Assembly: GCA_947486785.1 (NCBI GenBank)
Contig: CANKUU010000014.1
Location: forward strand, 47,872-111,871
Length of the DNA stretch: 64,000 nucleotides
Reading direction: 5' to 3'
Source: an uncultured Flavobacteriaceae bacterium
GTDB taxonomy: Bacteria > Bacteroidota > Bacteroidia > Flavobacteriales > Flavobacteriaceae
Below are positions 1 through 11,600 of this stretch, one piece after another. Made by a program: the position numbers and the translations under genes. A model generated the notes under the pieces. It saw only the letters and a list, made by a program, of their open reading frames with translations. It was not told the origin of the DNA and did not search any database. The number at the start of each line of letters is the position of its first letter. The stretch's first letter is position 1.

Positions 1-2
1 AA

Positions 3-1016
3 ATTAAAATTGACTATGACGGTAACTACGTACCTTGCGAAAATACTAGCATAGCCTTAGAAATTTCTGAAATTAACGCCATTGGCGATGACGGATCTAA
101 AACTAATGTAACCGCACAGTTAGAAGACTCATTTAACTACCAATGGAAATTAAATGGCAACAATGTCGAAGGGGCTACAGATGAAAATATTACCATTTCC
201 GATGCAACCGCAGAAGGCAGCTACACCGTTGATGGTTCTTTAGACACTTACAATGCAAGCTCTAACGCGCTTTCTGTAAAACTATTAACTAGTGAAACGG
301 TTAGCATAACCAGTACTGGAACTATATTTTGCAGTAGTGAAGAAGCCTTAACTATTAGCACCGATACCGACCTAAGTACAGAAACATTTAGTTGGTTTAA
401 AGATGGCGAACGTTTGGACGTGACTACCGAAACACTTGTTGTAAACGGTGTGGGAACATACCAATTGGTACTAGACAAAAATGGCTGTGACTTACGCTCG
501 AATGAAATTATCATTAGCGGCTTAGATCCTGATCTAATAAGTCTTGATGTTGAGGGCGATATTATTTTTCCAAAAGGCGGATCGATAACCGTTACGGCAA
601 CTGGTGGTACTTCCTATATATGGGCAGACGCTGATGGCAACGTACTTAGTACCACAGATAGTATGCAATTTACTGAAGAAGGAACCTTTACCTTAACCGC
701 AAACATAGATAATTGTCAAATAACTAAAGAGCTTACCGCGATGTATTTAGACACTTTTAAAGTACCTAATGTTATTACCCCAAATGGTGATGGCTCAAAT
801 GACCAATGGGTAATACCAAACTCTTACTCGAATAAAGCTGATGTAAACGTAATAATATATACGCAAAACGGTGTTGAATTAATGAACGAAACCAGTTATC
901 AAAACAACTGGCCAGGAGCTTCAGTATCGTTTCCAAAACAAAATATGGTATTTTACTATGTCATTAAAAATGCCACTGAAACATTAAAACAAGGAACCAT
1001 TACCGTCATTCGATAA
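3..1016 (+). CDS. C-terminal part of a T9SS-exported Ig-like surface protein (type B sorting domain); 5' end outside window
   Basis: The frame is open from base 3 to the TAA at 1014-1016, so this is the last 337 residues of a longer protein that begins before the window. The visible part contains Ig/PKD-like beta-sandwich segments (short stretches such as FNYQWKLNG and FSWFKDGE, typical of Ig-like repeats). It ends in a gliding-motility-associated C-terminal domain starting at VPNVITPNGDGSNDQW, which is the type B signal for export by the type IX secretion system in Bacteroidota. The next gene, 5 nt downstream, encodes a PorP/SprF-family protein, the usual partner of type B cargo. The protein is probably surface-exposed or secreted. 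Its ligand cannot be inferred. An internal ATG at 414 lies within the domain region and is not a credible start. Confidence 0.85.
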   Translation: MKIDYDGNYVPCENTSIALEISEINAIGDDGSKTNVTAQLEDSFNYQWKLNGNNVEGATDENITISDATAEGSYTVDGSLDTYNASSNALSVKLLTSETVSITSTGTIFCSSEEALTISTDTDLSTETFSWFKDGERLDVTTETLVVNGVGTYQLVLDKNGCDLRSNEIIISGLDPDLISLDVEGDIIFPKGGSITVTATGGTSYIWADADGNVLSTTDSMQFTEEGTFTLTANIDNCQITKELTAMYLDTFKVPNVITPNGDGSNDQWVIPNSYSNKADVNVIIYTQNGVELMNETSYQNNWPGASVSFPKQNMVFYYVIKNATETLKQGTITVIR

Positions 1017-1021
1017 TAGCC

Positions 1022-3106
1022 ATGAAGTTGAAAAACATCTTATCACTAATATTTGCTTTCTTATCATTAACTATGGTTAATGCTCAAGAAGCAGACCCTA
1101 TTTTACCCTTAAAAATAGCGCCTCAAAATTTACTAAAATTTAATAGGTTTTTAATTAACCCTACCTTTACAACAGTAAGAGAAAACAACTCTTATATCAA
1201 CTTTTTACATCGTAATCAATCTCTTGAATTTGACAATAACGACCAAACCTATTTTGCAAGTTATAGCGGTAGAATTGGAGATCGAAATGGTTTAGGTCTT
1301 AGTCTATACTCGCAACAAAAAGGCCTTTTATCTAATATTGGCATCATGGCAAATTATGCCTATGGCATTCGGCTAAGTCCAAAGAGTAATTTTACCTTTG
1401 GTGCTAACCTTGCGTATTACAACACAGGGTATGACAGAAATAGAGCAAACCAAATAGACCCTAACGATCCATTATTAAATGGCACCATTGATAGCAATGT
1501 ACTTTCTTTTCAACCGGGCTTTAATATTTCTTTTGGTAGTTTTGATTTTGGCGCATACGCCGAAAACCTTCTTGATTACAACATAAAAACAAGCAAACAG
1601 CTTACTCAATTTGATAACAAAACCTATTCTGGACATTTACAATATACCCATGAGTTTAAAAATGGTGATGGTCTTTTAGAAAACGCACGATTAATGCCAC
1701 TAGCTCGAGTACGTTTAAACGCCCAAGATTCGCCCTTAACAGAAGATAGCAGTAACATAAGCTATGGAGGTAGTTTAATAGTAGATATTCCCAAATTAGG
1801 ATGGCTGCAGGGTGGTTATGACTCTTTCTATGGTGCCTCGGCGGGTGCAGGGTTTAATTTAAATAAACGACTTTCACTAGGCTACACTATGGAAAAAGGC
1901 ATCGGTAGCGATTTAAATAATTTGGGGCTAACCCATGAAATTTCATTTGCCTATTCTTTCTCACCTAACTTAACCGAGGACCGTGTTATGTTAGAAAACC
2001 AAGAGGAAGAGCTTGTTGAAAATGAACCACAAGTACCCGAAGACCTAGCCAGTAATGACGAGCTTGAAAAGCTAAAGAAAAAGCTTGAAGAAAATGACAA
2101 AGTGCTCGCAGAACTAATGTTTCGTCAAGATTCTTTAGAGAAAAATAGGGTAACTGATTTAGAGCGTCGCTTTCAAATGGTTATGAGAATGGTTAAAAAT
2201 GAAACCAATGGCCAACGCCCAGACCTTGAAAAAAGAGCTGAAGAGCTATTTCTTAAAGGTACCGATAACGAAACTGCAGTTGCTCGTAATTCGACAAATG
2301 AACAAGATTATACCAGTCGTGATATAAATATTCCATCGGCGCCGGGCAAAACCACCAACTCAAGACCTAGCCAAGCGATAGCGCAAGACAATACACAACC
2401 CTCTTCTTACAGCAAACCAAAAAACAGAGCAGCTATTAAAAGTAGAAAGTTTAAAAATCTAGAAGGTGTTTCTAATGGATACTATGTGGTTGCAAATGTA
2501 TATGGTGGCAGTAAATACATGAATAAATTTATGAACAAACTGCGCAATAAGGGTATCGAATCTGATTATATTGATAATCCAAATACTGGTTTAAAATATG
2601 TTTATTTAGACAAATTTGATACCTGGGAGGAAGCCGCCGATGCTTACCAATCAAGTTTAAACGGTACCTATGATGATGCCCTATGGATAATGAATGTTGA
2701 TAACAGATACACTAATGATAAGTATGCTACCAATGTTGATGAACTTAACAGAAAATCTACCAAGTATGCTGCAGAAAAAACTACTACTAATACCATAGCT
2801 AAAGATAGGCTAGCACCGCAAGAAAATAGAACAAGAAAATTTAATCTTGACGGTATTGGTGAAGGTTTCTACATTATTGCGAATGTATTTGCGAACCCAA
2901 AAAATGCAAATAAATTTGTAAAACTTTTAAACTCTATTGGCCTTAATGCAAGTTATTTTATTAACCCCGAAAATAACTGGAGATATGTATACCTAAAGAA
3001 ACATGAAACCTGGAATAACGCTCTTATCTCATATTATTCTAAACTCAACGATTCCTACGATGATAAAATGTGGATTATGAGAGTAAACCCCAATGTTTTA
3101 ACCTAA
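1022..3106 (+). CDS. PorP/SprF-family outer-membrane protein fused to a coiled coil and two SPOR-like repeats
   Basis: The protein has 694 residues and a signal peptide ending in VNAQ. Residues about 25-310 have the PorP/SprF pattern: the early motif LLKFNRFLINPTF, alternating beta strands and Gly-rich turns of an outer-membrane barrel. PorP/SprF proteins normally stop near 300-340 residues. Here a charged coiled coil follows (about 345-392), then a low-complexity Ser/Asn/Pro linker. Two homologous repeats of about 88 residues follow (about 477-565 and 604-692), each of the form GYYVVANVY ... KYVYL ... YDDALWIMNV. They resemble SPOR domains, which bind denuded peptidoglycan. The likely role is a T9SS cargo partner in the outer membrane with a periplasmic arm to the cell wall; the SPOR assignment rests on pattern, not a search. 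The gene lies 5 nt after a type B cargo gene and is probably co-transcribed with it. Confidence 0.8.
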   Translation: MKLKNILSLIFAFLSLTMVNAQEADPILPLKIAPQNLLKFNRFLINPTFTTVRENNSYINFLHRNQSLEFDNNDQTYFASYSGRIGDRNGLGLSLYSQQKGLLSNIGIMANYAYGIRLSPKSNFTFGANLAYYNTGYDRNRANQIDPNDPLLNGTIDSNVLSFQPGFNISFGSFDFGAYAENLLDYNIKTSKQLTQFDNKTYSGHLQYTHEFKNGDGLLENARLMPLARVRLNAQDSPLTEDSSNISYGGSLIVDIPKLGWLQGGYDSFYGASAGAGFNLNKRLSLGYTMEKGIGSDLNNLGLTHEISFAYSFSPNLTEDRVMLENQEEELVENEPQVPEDLASNDELEKLKKKLEENDKVLAELMFRQDSLEKNRVTDLERRFQMVMRMVKNETNGQRPDLEKRAEELFLKGTDNETAVARNSTNEQDYTSRDINIPSAPGKTTNSRPSQAIAQDNTQPSSYSKPKNRAAIKSRKFKNLEGVSNGYYVVANVYGGSKYMNKFMNKLRNKGIESDYIDNPNTGLKYVYLDKFDTWEEAADAYQSSLNGTYDDALWIMNVDNRYTNDKYATNVDELNRKSTKYAAEKTTTNTIAKDRLAPQENRTRKFNLDGIGEGFYIIANVFANPKNANKFVKLLNSIGLNASYFINPENNWRYVYLKKHETWNNALISYYSKLNDSYDDKMWIMRVNPNVLT

Positions 3107-4191
3107 AGTGTGTTTACTAATAATGTTAAACCCTTAAGAGGTTAATAGTCTTAACAGACCCTCTAAATAAGATAAACATCTTTGTTAAGTTCATCTTATT
3201 CTCTGTTGTAAAAAAAATCTGTTTCCCGTAATTTCATTAGCCACAAAACTTTTTATGTTTTACTACGCTTCACTGGTCGCTAAGCCTTCAAAAAATTCGT
3301 AACTAGCCAACAAAAAAGTATGGCATTTTTATGCTAATCTATAGGGTACTCATGTACTAAAACATGCTTTTCTATTAAATTAAAAAGCATTTCCTCCTTT
3401 AAAATTTCACCTCATAAAACTAAAATAGTTTGTAAAAGAGACCAAAAGTTTCAAGCGCATTTATTGCATACAAAACCTAAAAAATAAATATTTTAAATCA
3501 TAAAGTATACCTCTATAATTCTACAAAAAATATTCTTTTTTATTTAAACTAATCCCATTTTTACCAACCGTAAAGTACTATTATTCTAATTACGAAAATT
3601 CTTATAACACGTACCTGAGCACAATGCTTTTTTAAATTGCATTATATTCTTATACACGAAATAATGAATACTAAAATTTGTTGGGTATTGTACCCCATCT
3701 TTCTTAAAAAAATTCAATTCTTTAAGAAATGCTAAACCCAAATAAAAATTGAAAAGATGCTATTAAAATCCTCGTGTTGTTTGTTCTATTATCTTGTTCT
3801 TTCAATTGATGCCCCCATTAAAACAGACCTCGATATCATCTTTATAACTAAAACCTGTATTTTAATGTAAGATAAAACCATTATCAAAACTAAAATCTTC
3901 ATCACGTTAATACTTCATATTTCAACCTAGTTTCTATTTTATGTAAAGTTCTTCAGCAACTGAGATCATTTCCTAAAATTTTTAAAATTAAACGAAAGAT
4001 GGGCTACTGGCGCAGAAAAAAAGCAAAGCCAAAAGCGTACTACTTAATTTCATTATAGTGCAATATAAATTGAACTAACGATAACTACTCAAGAAAACAA
4101 AGCTTACTACATATTAGTTTTATCATAATAAGCATCAATAATAATAACCAAAACTTACGAAACAAATTAATGGCTTTGGTATAATAATTAT

Positions 4192-4240
4192 AAAACAGTA
4201 GCTTCTCATTTTTGTTAAAAAGCTAGCCTTCTGTTTTTTA
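4192..4240 (+). terminator. terminator-like hairpin inside the gene-free region
   Basis: AAAACAG plus TAGCT (4192-4203) pairs with AGCTA (4221-4225) and CTGTTTT (4231-4237). A 5-nt bulge interrupts the right arm, and the T-run is part of that arm. The bulge makes it a weak candidate. If it works, something is transcribed across this region on the plus strand. Confidence 0.3.
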
Positions 4241-4254
4241 ATAATAGAGCACCA

Positions 4255-4581
4255 GTACTACAACTAAAAATAACAACAAATTATAACTACCTGTTTAGCC
4301 TTATGTATAGGATAGAGATTAATAACTCATAAAATATTCGTTGTAGTACCTCAACATATAAACCAATAGCCTATCAAAAAAAAAGCAATTTTCAGAAACC
4401 CGCTACTCGTACAACGCATAGCAAAATCTATTAATTTGCCCAATATCGAACACCATACCATAAATGAAATAATCCTAAATGCTCGAAATAGTATAAAAAC
4501 AGTAAAACCCTAATATCAATAATATATAACAGGTTTTACATTTCTTTAGCTAAAACTGCAGCATACTACAAGTACTACAAC
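4255..4581. repeat. three copies of GTACTACAAC, one inverted
   Basis: GTACTACAAC occurs at 4255-4264 and 4572-4581, and its reverse complement GTTGTAGTAC at 4340-4349. The first and the inverted copy could form a 10-bp stem around about 75 nt. No coding sequence explains the repetition. Confidence 0.4.
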
Positions 4582-5377
4582 ACCAATTTAAATTTTAGAT
4601 TTACCCAAAATCTTAGCTTAAGCTACAAGCTTTGCAGCTGTAAAAAACACTTTTACAAAAAGTAATAATCTTAAATGATCTCCTCATTTTTTACCACAAA
4701 TAAAACCTTATTATAATCGTTTAAGCTAATTAAGAAGCGAATCATAAGGTTAAAAATTCATGTATTTGTAGGGTAAAATATACCAAACACCGTTGTATTC
4801 ATAGCAATATACCGATGCTAAATAATTATTTCAAAGCTATTATACCCCAGTTTTAATACAAATTCTAAAATAACAAACCTTTTTTAATAACAAGAATGAA
4901 AACCAAATGCTATTTAGTATCTAAAAGATTAAGATGATAAGGTGTTCTTGCTTTTTACAACTCGTCATTTACTTGCAAAAGAACCGTAATTATTTTGGTA
5001 GATCTAAACCAATAGTAACATCTTAACAGGGTAGCAAATAGTTAAGAAAATTGAGTGCTATTTTAAGGACTAAAATAATTGAAATACGATATTTCTCGTT
5101 ACTAGATAACCCAATTTTACCAACATTATTTTCTGAAACCTAGAAAAATATAAGTGAAAATTGAAATTTTTATGCAGCTATATTTTTCATTAACAAAAAA
5201 AAATGAAGCGCAATTTAAAACAGGTTTTTTATAAAAATTGAAGTAAAATATGACCCTATTTTCAACGAAGATTTAAGCTAAATATTACCACACTATTAGA
5301 TCAAAATTATGCCGTTTTATCTTAAAAACGAAACCCTTTAAGAGCGATTACGATTGGCAGAAATTAGAGTTCTGTAA

Positions 5378-5413
5378 CCAAATATTTGGATAAAACTGGA
5401 CAAAAATATTTGG
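5378..5413. repeat. 12-bp palindrome with a repeated half, spaced 24 bp
   Basis: CCAAATATTTGG at 5378-5389 is a perfect palindrome. Its core AAATATTTGG (5380-5389) recurs at 5404-5413, a 24-bp period. It lies about 230 bp upstream of the adhesin gene and could be a protein-binding site. Confidence 0.3.
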
Positions 5414-5603
5414 TGAAAGGTTTCAATTAAAACGAAAAATAAGTTTAAACCCACTCAAATTTCACTTTTCACAACAAAAAAAGAGCGTGCTACAACATAA
5501 AATTCTAGGCCTTATTGAAATGTTTAATATTTGTTTGTATTAGATGTCCCAAATAGATTTTTTCAAATTTATTCTGAACTGATAGATAACTAAAAAATAA
5601 TTA

Positions 5604-5624
5604 TCGCTATGGAGGTAATAGCGA
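5604..5624 (+). promoter_or_regulatory. 7-bp hairpin presenting GGAGGTA in its loop, upstream of the giant adhesin start
   Basis: TCGCTAT (5604-5610) and ATAGCGA (5618-5624) are exact reverse complements and enclose the 7-nt loop GGAGGTA. The loop contains a perfect Shine-Dalgarno core, but it sits about 27 nt before the ATG at 5644, too far for direct start selection. Strong Shine-Dalgarno sequences are rare in this phylum. It may be a leader RNA element acting on translation or stability of the 15 kb message. Confidence 0.45.
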
Positions 5625-5643
5625 AAACCTACTCTAACTAATC

Positions 5644-8600
5644 ATGTCAAAATATACTAAAATAAATTTAACTCTTTTTTGTCTCTTTATAAGTTATATA
5701 GGCTTTTCTCAAGAGCTTAAACCATTTGAAATTCGATACCAAAACAACCTAAAAGGAGAACTTACTTTTATTTCAAATCAAATTTTGAACAGAGATGGGG
5801 GTACACCTACTACAACACCACAACACCCGTACAATAATTTATCAACAGATTCTAGCAATGATCCTGAAACGGGTGGCAGGTATAATACCAACAATGCAAA
5901 GAACATGCAGTATGTGCGTGTTGACAACTCACCTGGTATATTTAGCTCTAGTTCTAGTATATTAAGCCTTCAAGAATCAAACTGCAATAAAATAAGTTAC
6001 GCTGGGTTATACTGGTCTGCCTACTACCCTAGTGCTACCGGAAATGGCACACTAACAAGCCAAAATACGGTGCCCATTGGTGAAGGACGACAAGATGATT
6101 TTAACACAGTAAAACTAAAGATTCCGGGCAATAATAGCTATTCAGATATTACCGCAGACGAAATAATATATGATGGCTTTAATAGTACAAATAGTAGTAT
6201 AAGAAAAGCTAGCCCTTATCTGTGCTACGCTGATGTAACTTCTTTGCTACAATCGCTTGAAAACCCAACAGGGGAGTACACCGTTGCTAATGTAAGAGCA
6301 ACAACAGGTATGATAGCTAGTGGTGGTGCTGCCGGTTGGACCATGGTAATTGTTTATGAAAACCCAAACTTAACCAGTAAACAAATTACAACTTTTGATG
6401 GTTTTGGGTTTTCCAATCGCCACAACACGCTTAACATAAACTATAGTGGTTTTAAAACTATTCCTACAGGTCATGTAAATGCAAAAATTGGATCAGCCGC
6501 TTTAGAGGGAGATTTTAGACTTACGGGAGATTATATGAGTATTAAGGCCGCCAGCAAAACTGACTTTACTCAGATAAGTAACGCATTAAACCCAAAAACC
6601 AACTTTTTTAACAGTAGTATTACGCTTAACGGAGCGTATTTACCTGGCAGAACACCAAGTAGCAAAAATACCTTAAGCTGGGATACTGACCTTCTTCAAT
6701 TAAACAACCCCTCTAACTCGGTATTAGGAAATAATGAAACCTCTGCCACATTTAGATTTGGTTCTGTTGGTGATGGGTATGCACCCTTTTTTAATTCTTT
6801 ATCTATTGAAATAATTGAACCAGAGATACTTCTTGAAAAGAGAGTAGAAGATATTTCAGGTACTGATATTACAGATATGGGTGTGGGTCTAGGTCAAACG
6901 ATTGACTATGTTTTAACCTTTAAAAATAGAGGCAATGACGATGCTACCAATTACACCATTAAAGATATACTACCCAATAATGTAACACTAGATGAAAGCA
7001 ATTTTGTTTTACCTGCGGGAGTAACATATACCTATACACCAGCTACAAGAACTGTATTATTTACCATACCTGATAATCTAGTTGAGGTTGGAGATACCAA
7101 GCAAAGTATTCGAATGCGCGTTAAAGTATCAGAAAATTGTTATGATTTTACAGACGCTTGCGCTAACAAAATCTCAAATATAGCATATTCTACCTATCAA
7201 GGGGTTACGAATGACAATCAAATATCAGATGACCCTAGTGTAAGCAAATTTGACGAATGTATTACTACATCAGGTTCAACTAACTTTATAACAGACGACT
7301 TAGAAAACTGCAGTTTTGAAAGAACAGTACAGTTATGTGGTACTAATGTAGTCTTAAATGCAGGTGATAACTTTGACTCTTATAGATGGGTACGTGATAC
7401 CAATAATAATAATGTTATTGATAATACAGACATCGTGATGAATGACGGTGACCCTGACAATGATCCGAGCACCCTTATCGTGTCTGAAGAAGGTACTTAT
7501 ATTGTTGATAAAGTAATTGCGAACCCTTGTTCGAGCTCTAAAGAAAGAATGGTTGTTGAACGTTTTGGTTCAAATACAGTAGACCCCATTGTTAACTATT
7601 TCAACACCGTAAATAATGACACAAACCCTTCTAATAACATTGAAGGCGAAATTGTAACCTGTAGCATAGATGGTGATGAACTTACAAAAATATTTTTATG
7701 TGGCGCTTCTGATTCGCAGATTATTAAAACCAATATTACAGACGCCCAAACTATCGTTTGGGAAAAATTAGATGAAACAAGTTGCACAGAATCAGCAAAC
7801 GATTGTGCGAATAAAAACGCTAGCTGTACTTGGAATCAAGTCGCTACAGGAAGTACTTACAATGTAAATAATGAAGGAAAATACCGCTTAGTAGTCACCT
7901 ACCAAAATGGCTGTTTTAACCGTTTTTATTTTGAAGCATATCAGAACCTATTAGAAATAAAGCATACTAAAAAAGATCTCATTTGTACTTCTGATGGAGA
8001 AATACGCATTACCAATTTAGGAACCAATTATGGTTTTCAATTAATAGACATCACCAACAATAGTATTTTAGTGCCTTATAGCGCTAATAACGGCCCTGTT
8101 TTTACCATAACTACTAGCGGGCAATATCGTGTAGATGTAACTCAATTAGATAACGATGGAAACCCCTTAGCTAATGCCTGTGAATTTAGTACTAGCGAAA
8201 TAGGAATTCGAGAAAGAGAATACACAGTTAACATAACAACAACACCACAAAATTGTAACGATCAAGGTAAAATAAAAGTAGATATTTTAAATGTAGAACC
8301 CAACTATAACTACTATTTACGCAAAACTGATGGTACTCTTATTGATGATCAACTTGCCGAAACCAACAACACCCATACTTTTAATGTAAATGCAGGTGAT
8401 TATACTATTGAGGCTACTACTGTTGACGGTTGTACATATACCGAAAATATTACTGTAGAAAGAACTCCTGACCCCACCATTTCTGCTACTTTAACCAATA
8501 ATATTGGCTGTTCTGCTGGGTATATTACGGTAACTGGAGCTGGTGGTTTTCCGAACCCCGATTACAGTTTTGCTATTTGGAGCAAAAACGGCACTAATTT

Positions 8601-11600
8601 ATATACCAATATATCAGATATACCAGCCAATGCATACCAAAGTGAAACAGCATTTTCGTTTGGTTGGAGAGACACGGATAATGATGGAGTTGATGAATAT
8701 TTTCCTGATGAAGAAGGTACCTATACCTTTGTTTTAGTAGATGCAAACGATTGTTTTGCCATTTCTAATCCTGTAACCATTTCAGATAATGGCGCTATGA
8801 CCGTTTCTATAAATGAAGACAGACCTTCTAGCTGTAGTGGAACTGCTGATGCTGCAATTACCATAACGCCATCTGGTGGGCTAACGCCTTATTCTTATAC
8901 CGTAAATGATGGTACTACAACTAAAACGCAAAGTTCAGGTACTTTTGTTGGTTTAAATTCAGGCCCGATAAATATTGAAGTTACCGATAGCTCTGGATGT
9001 ACTGTAAAATTAAAATATGATATTAGCGAACCGCTACCTTTATCTGCATCGGTTGGAGTATCTAGAGATGCCACCTGTGACCCTAATGGCGCAGAGGTGC
9101 GTGTTACCAATGTTAACGGAGGAGTAGCCCCATATGAATATAGTTTTGATGGTGGCAGCACCTATGGTTCATCAAGTGTAGCTACGCTAAACCCTGGTGA
9201 TTATACTGTACTTGTTAAAGATGCAAACGATTGTAGTTATTCTATGAGTGTGACTGTAGAAAACAGACCTACACCACCAGAGGTTACGTTAACACCCGAA
9301 GTTAGCTATGACTGTAATGGTTCAGCGATAATTACTGCCACCCCTAATATTAACACGTACACTTATAATTTTTCATTGGATGGGGTTTTAAATACACCAC
9401 CAACAAGCAATGTGTTCACCAATGTAGCACCAGGCACCTACACGGTTCGTACCACGTATACAGCTCAAGAAAACCCATCTCCGAGTTTATTATTAAGCGA
9501 AGATTTTGGCAGCGGTAGCACTATTCCAAACCCAAATACGGTAGGATATTTTTATGAAGATCAATTTGACAATACCTCCCCTAGTGGTGCACCAAATGAT
9601 AGTGGAAAAGCTATTAATGATTACGAATATGCTGTAACGAGCCATATAGAGGCTCCATTCAGACCCTGGTACAACTCTAATGGCGGAGTAAAAGACCACA
9701 CTAGCAATGGTAATCAAGCAGATGGTCGCTTTTTGGTAATTAATATCGGCGCACCAGAGGTGGGGCAAATTATATATCAAAAAACAATCAATGATATTAT
9801 TCCTAACCGTCCTTTAGATATTTCTTTGTGGTTATTTAATTTAATTAGTTCGAGCCGAAATCTTGTTCCCCCTGATTTAAATATTGAGCTTCGCGATATT
9901 ACTACAGGGGCCATAATTGCAACGAATAATACAGGTCTTGTGCCTAATAATGAGCAATGGAATAATTACACGCTTTCATTAGACCCCGAATCTTATACTA
10001 GTTTAAATTTAGTAATTACCACCAAGCAAAGCGAGACTAGTGGCAACGATGTTGTAATTGATGATATTACAGTATATCAACAACCAGAAATTTGCTGGCA
10101 GTATGTAGATACACCTGTAACCGTAGTAGCAGGCAAGAAGTTTGAAGCTACTGGTATTACTTCTTCCAATATAAGTTGTAATGGCGATAGCAATGCTACT
10201 ATTACTTTTGAAGTAGAAAATTTTAATGCCTCTGAGGGTTTTGACTATTCTGTAGATAACGGTACAACCTATATTCACTCCACATCGTCACCAGTTACTA
10301 CGGCAGCAATTTTTGGTGCCGGCACACACACTATAATAGTTAGAAAAGCCGATGAAGTTTCATGTACAAGCTCATTTAGTACAACTATTACAGAACCTTC
10401 AGCATTAGTTGCAAGTGCGACAATTACAAGTCAAATAAGCTGTACAAACGGCGGTGCAACAATTACAGCAAGCGCAACAGGCGGATTGCCAGGTTATAAC
10501 TACCAGTTAGAAGACAACTCTGGTAACGTCATTGGCTCATATGATTTTGCTACAAATGGCTCTAATACTGTTTTTAATGGTTTAGCTAGCGGATCGTATA
10601 TTGTTCGTGTAAGAGATGATAACTCATGTGAAGATGCTATTGATACAGCATTAACCATAGCAGCAATAAACAATATCGTTTTTACAGCTACACCAACCGT
10701 ATGTTATTCGGGTGAAAATGATGCTAGTATTGCTATAAATGTTACTAGTGGCAATGGTGATTACACTTTTAGCCTTAATGGGCAACCTTGGGTAACGCCT
10801 TCACCCTCAAATGCCACAACGCACACCTTTACTAATTTAGCAAACGGTACGTATACCGTTAATGTTAGTGATGGTTCGGCTTGTACTGGTGTTGCGCAAA
10901 CTATAACTATTAACCCCAAATTAACCGTTACTGCAACGGCAGATAAAATAAGTGCGTGTGCTACTAATTCTGAAATTAATATTAACGCTCAAGGTGGAGA
11001 CACTAACTACGTTTATGCAGTAGTAACTACTAATACTACTGTTACGGATGGAGACTTTAATTCTACTAACCCCGTTACGGGATTATCGGAGGGCACTTAT
11101 GATGTGTATGTGCGCGATAATAGCGGTAATACTGGGTACTGCTCAGCAATGTATAGTATTACGTTAGTTAAAGATGACCCCATTGTAACAAGCGAAACAA
11201 CTACCGATGTAACTTGTAATAATAATGCAGATGGCAGTATTTCTATTACGGTTAACTCAGGCGGTGAAGGCCCTTTTGTGTATAGTATTGATAACGGAGC
11301 AACTTACGCAACTAGCGGCAATTTTATAAACCTAGCCGCAGGTAACTATCAAGTGAAAGTAAAAGATGCTAATAATTGCGAAACTGTCGCTAAAACAATA
11401 GAAATAAAACAACCAAATGCCCTAGTTGCATTTGCCGCGGTAACCTCACTAGCTTCATGTAACCCAAATAAAGGTGCCGAAGTAAGAATTACAAACCCAA
11501 GCGGAGGTACCCCAACATACGAGTACAGTTTTAATAACGGTATATCTTTTGGAACCTCTCCAATAAGTAACCTACCATCGGGCGATCATACCTTGATAAT

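Larger units (their letters stand above)
3107..5643. other. 2.5 kb gene-free, AT-rich region upstream of the giant adhesin
   Basis: No open frame longer than 60 codons is present on either strand, in a window that is otherwise tightly packed. The text is strongly AT-rich and full of stops in every frame. By eye it holds a terminator-like hairpin (4192-4240), three copies of a 10-mer (4255-4581), a 12-bp palindrome with a repeated half (5378-5413) and a hairpin just upstream of the adhesin start (5604-5624). No Bacteroidota promoter matching TAnnTTTG is obvious close to the adhesin gene. It could be a very long regulatory leader, an unannotated RNA, or decayed DNA. Confidence 0.7.

Noticed and set aside
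248..514. Minus-strand open frame in the Ig-like cargo region
   Set aside because: Lies opposite the real frame, low-complexity Ser/Val/Leu composition, no start context.
3166..3200. Possible terminator after the PorP-SPOR gene (AATAAGAT ... ATCTTATT)
   Set aside because: Stem is AT-rich with a loop of about 19 nt and no clean T-run; too weak to list.
4349..4360. Match of ACCTCAACATAT with the SusC upstream repeat (56009-56020)
   Set aside because: Twelve-base matches within 64 kb of AT-rich DNA are common by chance; no tandem copy here.
4614..4625. TAGCTTAAGCTA palindrome in the gene-free region
   Set aside because: A single 12-bp palindrome is expected by chance in 2.5 kb of AT-rich DNA.
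3107..5643. Mobile element or prophage remnant in the gene-free region
   Set aside because: No transposase- or integrase-like fragments, terminal repeats or tRNA-linked duplication were seen.
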